Position numbers and translations under genes: made by a program
Notes under the pieces: model-generated
Told to the model about the DNA's origin: nothing
Database searches by the model: none
What the model saw: the letters and a program-made list of their open reading frames with translations, nothing else
Shown here: positions 1 to 6,835 of the stretch, one piece after another
How the letters are laid out: each line of letters starts with the position of its first letter
How positions within the stretch are numbered: position 1 is the stretch's first letter
Assembly: GCA_031260845.1 (NCBI GenBank)
Contig: JAISKR010000107.1
Coordinates: forward strand, 1 to 13,128
Direction of reading: 5' to 3'
Origin: Bacteroidales bacterium
GTDB lineage: Bacteria > Bacteroidota > Bacteroidia > Bacteroidales > UBA4181
Length of the DNA: 13,128 bases

Positions 1-10
1 CATACATTAA

Positions 11-1114
11 TTATACATTAAACCGAAAGTGCATGATATCGCCGTCTTGCACCACGTAATCCTTGCCTTCTACGGCTATTTTGCCGGCGTCGCGGCAGGC
101 AGCCTCCGAATTGTAATGAATGTAGTCGGTGTATTTAATGACTTCCGCACGGATAAAGCCTTTCTCGAAGTCGGTGTGGATAATGCCGGCGGCTTGCGGC
201 GCTTTGGTGCCTTTGATGTATGTCCATGCCCGTGATTCGTCTTTTCCGGTGGTGAAATAGGTTTCCAAATTGAGCAGAGCATAAGCGGCTTTTATCAGTC
301 GAGCCACGCCCGATTCTTCCAAGCCCATTTCTGTCAGGAACAATTGGCGCTCTTCAAATGTTTCAAATTCGGCAATTTCAGATTCTGTTTTGGCGGCTAC
401 CATCAACAGTCCTGCCTGTTCGCCTTTGACGGCGGCGGCAACGGCATCCACATATTGATTGCCTTTCAACACGGAAGCCTCGTCAACGTTGCACACATAG
501 AGCACCGGTTTGTCGGTGAGCAGGAAAAAATCCCGTGCTATCTTGCGGTCGTCTTTATTGTCAAGTTGCACTGTCCGCGCCGATTTGCCCTGCCGTAGGG
601 CTTCCTGATACTGCAACAGTATTTCGTACATTCGTTTGGCGATTTTGTCGCCTCCTGTTTGCGCCTGTTTTTGCACCTTGCCGATGCGCGACTCAATTGT
701 TTCGAGGTCTTTCATCTGCAATTCCGTATCGATGATTTCCTTGTCGCGCACCGGATTGACGCTTCCGTCCACGTGCGTCACATTGTCGTCGTCGAAACAG
801 CGCAACACGTGCAGGATAGCATCTGTTTCGCGAATGTTGGCAAGGAACTTGTTGCCCAAACCTTCGCCTTTGCTTGCACCTTTTACCAAACCGGCAATAT
901 CAACTATCTCAACCGTTGTAGGAATCACCTTTGGCGGTTTATCAATCTCTGCAAGTTTTGTCAATCGTTCGTCGGGAACGGTAATCACGCCCATATTGGG
1001 TTCGATAGTACAAAACGGGAAATTTGCCGCCTGCGCCTTGGCATTCGACAAACAATTAAAAAGGGTGGACTTGCCAACATTTGGAAGCCCTACAATACCA
1101 CATTGAAGCGCCAT
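11..1114 (-). CDS. ychF: YchF/OLA1-family ATPase
   Basis: A 367-residue protein, the usual full length for YchF, a universally conserved TRAFAC-class P-loop protein that hydrolyses ATP in preference to GTP and binds ribosomes. Visible motifs are the P-loop GLPNVGKST (residues 9-17), the G3-like region VDIAGLVKGASKGEGLGN, and NVDE in place of the GTPase NKxD, which is the change that shifts specificity towards ATP. The C-terminal part (about 280-367) is the TGS-like domain and ends in the family pattern GKDYVVQDGDIMHFRFNV. The ATG at 1112-1114 opens directly onto the family N-terminus (MALQCGIVGLPNVGKS). It lies about 20 bp downstream of a Bacteroidetes -7 box and is divergent from the dehydrogenase gene at 1236. 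The stop is TAA at 11-13. In other bacteria the family is linked to translation and oxidative-stress responses. Nothing looks broken. Confidence 0.96.
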   Translation of the reverse strand: MALQCGIVGLPNVGKSTLFNCLSNAKAQAANFPFCTIEPNMGVITVPDERLTKLAEIDKPPKVIPTTVEIVDIAGLVKGASKGEGLGNKFLANIRETDAILHVLRCFDDDNVTHVDGSVNPVRDKEIIDTELQMKDLETIESRIGKVQKQAQTGGDKIAKRMYEILLQYQEALRQGKSARTVQLDNKDDRKIARDFFLLTDKPVLYVCNVDEASVLKGNQYVDAVAAAVKGEQAGLLMVAAKTESEIAEFETFEERQLFLTEMGLEESGVARLIKAAYALLNLETYFTTGKDESRAWTYIKGTKAPQAAGIIHTDFEKGFIRAEVIKYTDYIHYNSEAACRDAGKIAVEGKDYVVQDGDIMHFRFNV

Positions 1115-1134
1115 TTATATTTTATTGATTTGCG

Positions 1135-1142
1135 CAAAGGTA
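1135..1142 (-). promoter_or_regulatory. -7 promoter box of ychF
   Basis: On the minus strand this reads TACCTTTG, a perfect Bacteroidetes TAnnTTTG -7 element. It sits about 20 bp upstream of the ychF ATG, which would leave a short 5' leader. No good TTTG is seen at the -33 distance. Confidence 0.6.
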
Positions 1143-1183
1143 GATGAATTTTTTCATTTTTCATTGTCAAAATTACGAAAATC

Positions 1184-1215
1184 GTTGCATACTCTTCAAA
1201 AATCAATTATATTTG
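1184..1215 (+). promoter_or_regulatory. Promoter of the carboxynorspermidine dehydrogenase-like gene
   Basis: GTTG at 1184-1187 (-33 element) and TATATTTG at 1208-1215 (-7 element) are separated by 20 bp, the spacing expected for the Bacteroidetes primary sigma factor. The -7 box ends 20 bp before the ATG at 1236. This placement supports 1236 as the start, because the longer reading frame opening at 1125 would run through the promoter. Confidence 0.75.
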
Positions 1216-1235
1216 CATCATTAACAATTTTCAAA

Positions 1236-2429
1236 ATGGGTAAAGTATTAATTATCGGGGCAGGCGGCGTAGGTACCGTTGTGGCTCACAAAATTGCTTC
1301 GGTAACCGAAGATTTCAGCGAAATAATGCTGGCAAGCCGCACCAAATCGAAGTGTGACGCCATTGCAGCCGCTATTGGTGGCAACAGAATTAAAACAGCG
1401 CAGGTTGACGCCGACAATGTGCCTGAATTGGTGGCATTATTCCGCAGTTTCAAACCGGATTTGGTGGTAAATGTTGCGCTTCCCTATCAGGACTTGACCA
1501 TCATGGACGCCTGCCTTGAAGCGGGAATAAATTATTTGGATACAGCCAATTACGAGCCAAAAGAGGAAGCGAAATTCGACTACAAATGGCAATGGGCATA
1601 TCAGGAAAAATTCAAAAATGCAGGTTTGACGGCTATTCTCGGTTGCGGATTCGATCCGGGCGTCACCAGCGTGTTCACGGCTTATGCCGCCAAGCATCAT
1701 TTTGATGAAATTCGCTATTTAGACATTGTTGATTGCAATGCGGGCGACCACGGTCATCCCTTTGCCACCAATTTCAATCCCGAAATCAACATTCGCGAGG
1801 TTACCCAGAAAGGAAAATATTGGGAAAACGGGCAATGGACAATCACCGAGCCTCACGAAATTCACAAAGCGCTGAATTATCCTGACATTGGAACGAAAGA
1901 GTCGTATCTTATTTACCATGAAGAACTTGAATCCTTGGTAAAAAACTTTCCCACCCTGCAACGTGCCCGTTTCTGGATGACTTTTGGACAGGAATACCTT
2001 ACGCATCTGCGTGTGATTCAGAATATTGGCATGGCACGGATTGATCCTGTGATATATCAGGGCATGGAAATCGTGCCGATACAGTTTCTGAAAGCGGTGT
2101 TGCCCAATCCGGGCGAACTTGGCGCCAACTATACGGGTTGGACTTCCATTGGCTGCCGGATTCGCGGCATCAAAAACGGCAAAGAGCACCGTTATTATGT
2201 TTACAACAATTGCAGCCACGAGGCGGCATACAAGGAAACCGGCACTCAGGCGGTCAGTTACACCACCGGCGTACCGGCAATGATTGGCGCCATGATGTTC
2301 ATGAAAGGGCTGTGGAAAAAGCCCGGCGTATTTAATGTGGAACAGTTTAACCCCGACCCGTTTATGGAACAACTGAACCTGCACGGATTACCGTGGAAAG
2401 AGTTGCATGACTGTGATTTGGAATTATAG
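1236..2429 (+). CDS. Carboxynorspermidine/carboxyspermidine dehydrogenase-like protein (saccharopine dehydrogenase family)
   Basis: A 397-residue protein starting MGKVLIIGAGGVGT. The N-terminus is a Rossmann NAD(P)-binding fold (GAGGVG, residues 8-13). The middle (SRT...; YLDTANYEP; GCGFDPGVTSVF) and the C-terminus (YTTGVPAMIGAMMFMKGLW, PGVFNVEQFNPDPFMEQL, GLPW) match the saccharopine-dehydrogenase-fold enzymes of the alternative spermidine route. In that pathway the enzyme reductively condenses aspartate semialdehyde with a diamine (putrescine or diaminopropane), and NspC then decarboxylates the product. The cytoplasmic role is known for the family; the exact substrate is inferred. No nspC lies in the window. 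The reading frame is open back to 1125, but those 37 extra codons overlap the promoter and lack family similarity, so the start is set at 1236. The gene is convergent with murF, with only 5 bp between stop codons. A lysine-pathway saccharopine dehydrogenase is the less likely alternative. Confidence 0.86.
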   Translation: MGKVLIIGAGGVGTVVAHKIASVTEDFSEIMLASRTKSKCDAIAAAIGGNRIKTAQVDADNVPELVALFRSFKPDLVVNVALPYQDLTIMDACLEAGINYLDTANYEPKEEAKFDYKWQWAYQEKFKNAGLTAILGCGFDPGVTSVFTAYAAKHHFDEIRYLDIVDCNAGDHGHPFATNFNPEINIREVTQKGKYWENGQWTITEPHEIHKALNYPDIGTKESYLIYHEELESLVKNFPTLQRARFWMTFGQEYLTHLRVIQNIGMARIDPVIYQGMEIVPIQFLKAVLPNPGELGANYTGWTSIGCRIRGIKNGKEHRYYVYNNCSHEAAYKETGTQAVSYTTGVPAMIGAMMFMKGLWKKPGVFNVEQFNPDPFMEQLNLHGLPWKELHDCDLEL

Positions 2430-2434
2430 ACGGA

Positions 2435-3715
2435 TTACAGCAATTCTTGTAATTGTTCTAATTTCATTCCTCTGGAAGCCTTTACCAGAATGGATTTCGC
2501 ATGGGGTGGATTAGCCGTCAGCCAGTTTTTCAGGGTTTCTACGTTCTCAAAGGCAAGTATGCCGGACATTTTTGCGGCTTGTGCAAAATTTTTGCCTACC
2601 ACCACGCTCGTTATCTCCGGATGTGATGCAAGCAGACGTATAATTTCCTGATGTTCGCGTAGTGCGGCATCGCCTAATTCAAACATATCGCCCAGAATGA
2701 CCATTTTATCGGCAAACTGCCCGAAAAAATTTTCGAGTGAAGCCTTCATGCTGGATGGGTTGGCATTATAATAATCAAGCACCAAGCGGTTTCGCAAGGT
2801 TTGTACAAGTTGCGAACGGTTGTTTTGCGGACAGTAAGCGGCAAGCGCACTCACTATCCGTTCACGAGATATTTCAAAGAAATTGCCCACACAGGCGGCT
2901 GCCAACACATTCTCAAAATTATACGCTCCTGCCATCTGAGTTTGCAAATCGGCATCCACACCATTGATATTCAGCATCATTCGTAAATAAGGCGCCGCCG
3001 ACAATACCTGTCCCTTGCAATGCCGTTGATAGGCGACTTTTTTGACAGACATTTCCGACAGAATACCCTTCAATATGGGATTGGCGTCGTTGTAGAAAAT
3101 GACGCCATTGTGCTGTTCCAGATGATCGTAGAGTTCTTTTTTGGCTAATTTGACGCCTTCTTCACCACCGAAACCTTCCAAATGGGCTTTCCCGATATTG
3201 GTGATAAGACCGTGTGTCGGTAAAGCGATGTTGCAGAGGGTTTTAATTTCATTTCGGTGGTTAGCGCCCATTTCAATGATGGCAATTTGTGTGTGTACAC
3301 TGATATTCAGCAAGGTAAGCGGCACGCCAATGTGATTATTGAAATTGCCTGCTGTGGCAAGCACCTGATTTTGTGTGGACAATACACTCTTTATCAATTC
3401 TTTGGTAGTCGTTTTGCCATTGGTGCCGGTGACAGCGATGACAGGAATGGTAAACTGCTGCCGATGGTAACGTGCTAAATCCTGTAAAGCAGTCAACACA
3501 TTGTCCACCAAGATATAGCGGTCGTCTGCTGCCACTTTGGGATTGTCCACTACGGCATATCCTGCGCCGTTTTCCAAAGCCTTTGCTGCAAAGAGGTTCC
3601 CATCAAACTGCTCTCCCTTCAAGGCAAAGAACATATCGCCGTTCGTTTTTACTCTCGAATCGGTTGTCACCTTTGGGTGACGAAGGAACAGTTGATATAG
3701 CCGGTCAATCTGCAT
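2435..3715 (-). CDS. murF: UDP-N-acetylmuramoyl-tripeptide--D-alanyl-D-alanine ligase MurF
   Basis: A 426-residue cytoplasmic Mur ligase that adds D-Ala-D-Ala to UDP-MurNAc-tripeptide, the last cytoplasmic step that completes the pentapeptide. The N-terminal substrate-binding domain shows TTDSR (17-21) and DMFFALKGEQFDGN (27-40). The central ATPase domain has the P-loop GTNGKTTTKE (97-106), then FNNHIGVPLTLL, IIEMGANHRNEI and ITNIGKAHLEGFGG. The C-terminal Mur domain includes LDYYNANPSSMKASLENF and GDMFELG. Length and motif order are normal. The ATG at 3713-3715 matches the family start. Upstream, only 36 bp separate it from the gldJ stop, and that space is filled by a terminator hairpin. murF must therefore rely on read-through or on a promoter inside the 3' end of gldJ. 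Confidence 0.96.
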   Translation of the reverse strand: MQIDRLYQLFLRHPKVTTDSRVKTNGDMFFALKGEQFDGNLFAAKALENGAGYAVVDNPKVAADDRYILVDNVLTALQDLARYHRQQFTIPVIAVTGTNGKTTTKELIKSVLSTQNQVLATAGNFNNHIGVPLTLLNISVHTQIAIIEMGANHRNEIKTLCNIALPTHGLITNIGKAHLEGFGGEEGVKLAKKELYDHLEQHNGVIFYNDANPILKGILSEMSVKKVAYQRHCKGQVLSAAPYLRMMLNINGVDADLQTQMAGAYNFENVLAAACVGNFFEISRERIVSALAAYCPQNNRSQLVQTLRNRLVLDYYNANPSSMKASLENFFGQFADKMVILGDMFELGDAALREHQEIIRLLASHPEITSVVVGKNFAQAAKMSGILAFENVETLKNWLTANPPHAKSILVKASRGMKLEQLQELL

Positions 3716-3721
3716 GGTCGT

Positions 3722-3745
3722 AAAAAAAGGGGCAAAGCCCCTTTT
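3722..3745 (-). terminator. Rho-independent terminator after gldJ
   Basis: On the minus strand the stem AAAAGGGGC is followed by a 3-nt loop and GCCCCTTTT running into a T tract (seven Ts in all). This is a 9-bp perfect stem with a U-rich tail, lying just after the gldJ stop (3752-3754) and just before the murF start (3715). The A/T flanks make the stem symmetric, so weak activity on the other strand is possible, but no plus-strand gene ends here. Confidence 0.85.
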
Positions 3746-3751
3746 AAAATT

Positions 3752-5245
3752 TTATCGTCCTGCTTTTGTTGGTGTCGTGTGTCGTTTTGACTGAGCGCCG
3801 ACTCTTATCATTGCGCAACGGAAACCAATATCGTTTCTCGACTGATCTTCAGCAAGGAAGCGTCTTGTCCCCGGTGACAACCAATAGGGAAGGTCATTCC
3901 ACGAACCGCCTTTATACACACGTACATGGTCATTGACAAGCGATTGTGTCGGGTCGTACATTTTCTCGCTACCCGCATCTTTCAGTTCTTCGTTAAGAAA
4001 GTCCAGCGTTGAACCCGGATCACCGTCTTCGTAGTTGCGGTAATCGGCCTTGGTGAATTGGCGGCGTTGAGCCAAAGCGGCTTCCGTTGAAATAGGAACA
4101 TATTTCATACGTCCCAAACTGTCTTTCTGAGAAAGCGAACCGTCTTCTTCTGTTGCCTTCACTTTAAATTCGTTACCACGATAAGGATTGAAATCTTCGA
4201 CGTCTTCAAAAGACATGGGTCGATAAACGTCCAACACCCATTCGTTGACATTACCTGCCATACAATACAGCCCGTAATCATTGGGCCAGAAGGAAGTTAC
4301 AGGCAAAGTGCTGCTACCGGCGTCGTTCAATGCGCCAGCCACACCCATCATATCACCACGACCACGTTTGAAGTTAGCCACCATGACGCCGCGATATTTT
4401 TTATCGTAGTTGCGGAAAATATCCCCGTTCCAAGGATAAAATTTCCTTTCGTAAATTCTTTCATCGAAAGAGTTGCCGATTAATGCAAGAGCAGCATATT
4501 CCCATTCTGCTTCGGTAGCCAAGCGATACTTTGGAAGCAGTATTCCGTCTTCCATCATCACGCGGCGTTCTTCCTGATTGGGATCCATACTCGGCAGATT
4601 CTGTTTTACAATGCCTTCATACTGTCCGGCTAAATAGGCATCGGTATTAAAGTTATTCTCATCCTTTTGGTTGGGATCATTATCGAGAATACCTTCACGA
4701 ATCATGATGCGTTCGTTAACGCGGTCGGTTCTCCAACTGCTGTAATCGTTGGCTTGCAACCAACTGACGCCTACCACAGGATAAGAGTTGTAGGAAGGGT
4801 GACGCAGATAGGTTTCCACCAAAGGTTCGTTGTAAGCCAATTTGCTTCGCCACACCAAGGTGTCGGGCACGGCTTTACGGTAAACCTCGGGATATGAAAC
4901 AAACACACGGCGTATCCAGTGCAGATATTCCTTGTAATCCACGTTAGCAACTTCGGTTTCATCCATATAGAAGGATTCAACTGTAACTCGACGCGGCGTA
5001 TTGTTCCAGTCGTACATTACGTCTTGCGCAATGCGTCCCATCGTGAAGGCACCACCTTCAATAAACACTAAGCCCGGACCGGTTTCCTGTTCGGGTACGT
5101 TTTTTACTTCATACCCACCATTATCGGGGTCATTGTAATTCCACCCCGTTGTTGGTGACTGCTGTTTGCTCTTAAACAAGCCGCACGAAGGTGCGCAAAG
5201 TACTGTCAATAAAGCCAATACAATAAGTGAAAGTCTATAAGTCAT
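3752..5245 (-). CDS. gldJ: GldJ-like gliding/type IX secretion lipoprotein (FGE-sulfatase fold)
   Basis: About 497 residues from the chosen ATG at 5245. The N-terminus is a lipoprotein signal: MTYRL, a hydrophobic run, then CAPSC with the lipidated Cys at residue 21. From about residue 56 to the C-terminal region comes the formylglycine-generating-enzyme-like fold (GPGLVFIEGGAFTMG; YMDETEVANVDY; YPVVGVSW; YRLATEAEWEYAA; MAGNVNEWVLDVYRP; YKGGSWND; DIGFRCAM). The segments TGWNYNDPDNGG and DVMYDWNNTP, and the long inserts, fit GldJ better than its paralogue GldK/PorK. In flavobacteria GldJ is an outer-membrane lipoprotein needed for gliding and for stability of the secretion motor. The two active-site cysteines of true FGE, expected just after RGGS, are absent, so it should be structural rather than catalytic. 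The frame opens at a TTG at 5272, but that codon lies inside the -7 box, so ATG 5254 or 5245 must be the start; 5245 gives the most compact signal peptide. porP lies upstream and murF downstream. Confidence 0.85.
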   Translation of the reverse strand: MTYRLSLIVLALLTVLCAPSCGLFKSKQQSPTTGWNYNDPDNGGYEVKNVPEQETGPGLVFIEGGAFTMGRIAQDVMYDWNNTPRRVTVESFYMDETEVANVDYKEYLHWIRRVFVSYPEVYRKAVPDTLVWRSKLAYNEPLVETYLRHPSYNSYPVVGVSWLQANDYSSWRTDRVNERIMIREGILDNDPNQKDENNFNTDAYLAGQYEGIVKQNLPSMDPNQEERRVMMEDGILLPKYRLATEAEWEYAALALIGNSFDERIYERKFYPWNGDIFRNYDKKYRGVMVANFKRGRGDMMGVAGALNDAGSSTLPVTSFWPNDYGLYCMAGNVNEWVLDVYRPMSFEDVEDFNPYRGNEFKVKATEEDGSLSQKDSLGRMKYVPISTEAALAQRRQFTKADYRNYEDGDPGSTLDFLNEELKDAGSEKMYDPTQSLVNDHVRVYKGGSWNDLPYWLSPGTRRFLAEDQSRNDIGFRCAMIRVGAQSKRHTTPTKAGR

Positions 5246-5269
5246 CGTAAACATATTTAATTTTCGGCT

Positions 5270-5277
5270 CAAAGATA
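5270..5277 (-). promoter_or_regulatory. -7 promoter box of gldJ
   Basis: On the minus strand this reads TATCTTTG, a perfect TAnnTTTG box, located in the gap between porP and gldJ and 16 to 25 bp from the two candidate ATG codons. A T-rich run (about 5294-5302) lies where the -33 element should be, but no clean TTTG is there. It suggests that gldJ can be transcribed independently of porP. Confidence 0.6.
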
Positions 5278-5313
5278 TTATTATTTTTTTTATTAAAAAA
5301 ACTTTTTGTCAAA

Positions 5314-6321
5314 TTATAAACTATATTTTGAACATTTTATTGTCTTCATTTTTTTCTTTGGTATAATTTTCCACACCAAAGTGATTTCGTGAGCGCCTGT
5401 GCCCGCAAAATCGGCATAAAAAATTTTACTGTCATAACTATATACGATACGGAACGAATTTTGTTCCACTCCGGCTAAAAAAATTACAGATTGAGGTGTA
5501 ATTTTTGATGACGAGCGCGACCAGATACCCACAAAAAACGGGTTGTATGCAATATTTAGCCCTACTGAAAAAATATTTTGATACTGCTGTTGTTTAAAAT
5601 AAAATCCGGGGGAAAGAATTATTTTTTCGTCGTCAAATTTGCCGAATCGCAACGGGAAATAAGAAATGAAGTGCGCACTCAGGCTGAACGGCGTTCGTTT
5701 TTGATTAATGTCCGAAAGGGTTTCGACCGGTGCGTTCAGGTGATGGGCTGCGATTCCGGCGCTGTAACGGTCGGATAATGTGGCGACTATCCCACAGCCG
5801 AAATCGGGGAAAATAGAGGAACGGTCGGATAAAATTTCCGAAGAGGCGTAACCTGAGTAAGGATTGTCATCGGGCAGGGTGAGGTCTGATGCGCGGATGG
5901 CTCGTTGCACAACGGCTGCCTGCAATCCGGGCGACAGCGTAAGATGGTGGTTCAATTTGAACTGATAACTGTAAAATAATTCGGCAGAAGTACGGGAATA
6001 GCGCCCGCCGGATATATCTCTGAACACCTGAATGCCGACGCCGCTATTGATGTCGGGGATTTTTTGGTCGTAAGAGGCAAAGTAAGAGATAAATGCGTTT
6101 TTCAAGCCGGGCCACTGGTCGCGAAAACCAACCGTGACCTTGTGATAATCGTTGATGCCGGTATGCCCCGGATTAACGGACAAATCATCGAACATAAACT
6201 GCGAATGAACCGCATCCTGTCCGAAGATGGATAAACTGCCAATTTGTACCATTAATAATATGGTATAAAATTTATCCCGTCGTTTTGAGTGTTTTTGACT
6301 GCTTATCAATATTCCACGCAT
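5314..6321 (-). CDS. PorP/SprF family type IX secretion outer-membrane protein
   Basis: A 335-residue protein. After a basic stretch (KHSKRRDK) comes a hydrophobic signal peptide ending near SIFGQ (residue 35). The mature N-terminus has the family hallmark DAVHSQFMFDDLSVNPGHTG (36-55), followed by VGFRDQWPG, SYDQKI, GVGIQVFRDISGGRYSRTS and ELFYSYQFKLNHHLTLSPGLQAA. The alternating amphipathic segments fit an outer-membrane beta-barrel. SprF is needed for secretion of the SprB adhesin in Flavobacterium, and PorP is required for type IX secretion in Porphyromonas; family members also help to anchor partner surface proteins. Which role applies here cannot be read from the sequence. It lies 68 bp upstream of the gldJ ATG on the same strand. 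The predicted leader between its -7 box and ATG is very short (about 10 nt), so the exact start is less certain. It does not belong to a porK-L-M-N cluster here. Confidence 0.9.
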   Translation of the reverse strand: MRGILISSQKHSKRRDKFYTILLMVQIGSLSIFGQDAVHSQFMFDDLSVNPGHTGINDYHKVTVGFRDQWPGLKNAFISYFASYDQKIPDINSGVGIQVFRDISGGRYSRTSAELFYSYQFKLNHHLTLSPGLQAAVVQRAIRASDLTLPDDNPYSGYASSEILSDRSSIFPDFGCGIVATLSDRYSAGIAAHHLNAPVETLSDINQKRTPFSLSAHFISYFPLRFGKFDDEKIILSPGFYFKQQQYQNIFSVGLNIAYNPFFVGIWSRSSSKITPQSVIFLAGVEQNSFRIVYSYDSKIFYADFAGTGAHEITLVWKIIPKKKMKTIKCSKYSL

Positions 6322-6334
6322 TGAAAGATTTTCA

Positions 6335-6342
6335 CAAAAGTA
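6335..6342 (-). promoter_or_regulatory. -7 promoter box of the porP/sprF-like gene
   Basis: The minus strand reads TACTTTTG, matching TAnnTTTG, 13 bp upstream of the ATG at 6321. It faces away from the plus-strand promoter at 6374-6381, forming a compact divergent promoter region of 78 bp. A clear -33 element was not seen. Confidence 0.55.
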
Positions 6343-6373
6343 GAAAAAATTTCATCTATCTGATATAAAATCC

Positions 6374-6381
6374 TACCTTTG
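6374..6381 (+). promoter_or_regulatory. -7 promoter box of the cyclophilin-larE-regulator operon
   Basis: TACCTTTG matches TAnnTTTG perfectly, with TTTC at 6350-6353, 20 bp upstream, as an imperfect -33 element. It lies 18 bp before the ATG at 6400. An in-frame ATG at 6379 overlaps this box and is therefore unlikely to be the start of translation. Confidence 0.65.
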
Positions 6382-6399
6382 CAAAATAAAATAAGTATT

Positions 6400-6834
6400 A
6401 TGACAGCAGATATTCAAACCGTTAAAGGTAATATGACAGTTGAGTTCTTTGAAAAAGACGCTCCGGGGACAGTAGCCAATTTTGTAAAATTATCCAAAAA
6501 AGGGTTTTACGATGGCTTGACATTTCATCGGGTAATTCCGGATTTTGTGATTCAGGGCGGGTGTCCTGTGGGCAATGGGTGCGGCGGTCCCGGATATACC
6601 ATTCCTTGCGAAACAAAGGGCGGCAACCAGTATCACGACCGCGGCGTGCTTTCGATGGCTCATGCGGGGAAGGATACAGGCGGTTCGCAGTTTTTCATCT
6701 GCCACAGCAGGAAGAATACGGCGCATTTAGACGGGGTTCATACTGTTTTTGGCAAAGTGACGGAAGGTTTGGAAGTGATAGACGACATTCGTCAAGGTGA
6801 CAAAATACTGAAAATCACCATAAACGAAAATTGA
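6400..6834 (+). CDS. Cyclophilin-type peptidyl-prolyl cis-trans isomerase
   Basis: A 144-residue single-domain cyclophilin with no signal peptide, so probably cytoplasmic like PpiB, catalysing cis-trans isomerisation of X-Pro bonds during folding. Visible motifs are [13 protein letters not shown] (42-54, with the catalytic Arg at 44), [19 protein letters not shown] (82-100) and [12 protein letters not shown] (109-120). The position of the human CypA tryptophan that contacts cyclosporin A is His109, typical of drug-insensitive bacterial forms. It is short for the family but the core is complete. The start at 6400 was chosen over an in-frame ATG at 6379 because that codon lies in the promoter. 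larE starts 1 bp after the stop, so the two are co-transcribed. Confidence 0.93.
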   Translation: MTADIQTVKGNMTVEFFEKDAPGTVANFVKLSKKGFYDGLTFHRVIPDFVIQGGCPVGNGCGGPGYTIPCETKGGNQYHDRGVLSMAHAGKDTGGSQFFICHSRKNTAHLDGVHTVFGKVTEGLEVIDDIRQGDKILKITINEN

Positions 6835-6835
6835 T

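Noticed and set aside
1125-1235. Upstream 37-codon extension of the dehydrogenase gene
   Set aside because: It spans the -33/-7 promoter and lacks family similarity; the Rossmann motif starts right after ATG 1236.
1719-2384. 221-codon minus-strand frame opposite the dehydrogenase gene
   Set aside because: It is wholly antisense to a well-supported gene, has no recognisable motif and no promoter of its own.
2441-2455. Inverted repeat CAATT/AATTG as a terminator between the convergent dehydrogenase and murF genes
   Set aside because: The stem is only 5 A/T-rich pairs, lies inside the murF coding end and has no T tract.
3752-5272. Calling the lipoprotein GldK/PorK
   Set aside because: The segments TGWNYNDPDNGG and DVMYDWNNTP and the absence of gldL, gldM and gldN downstream fit GldJ better, though the two are paralogues and only a tree would settle it.
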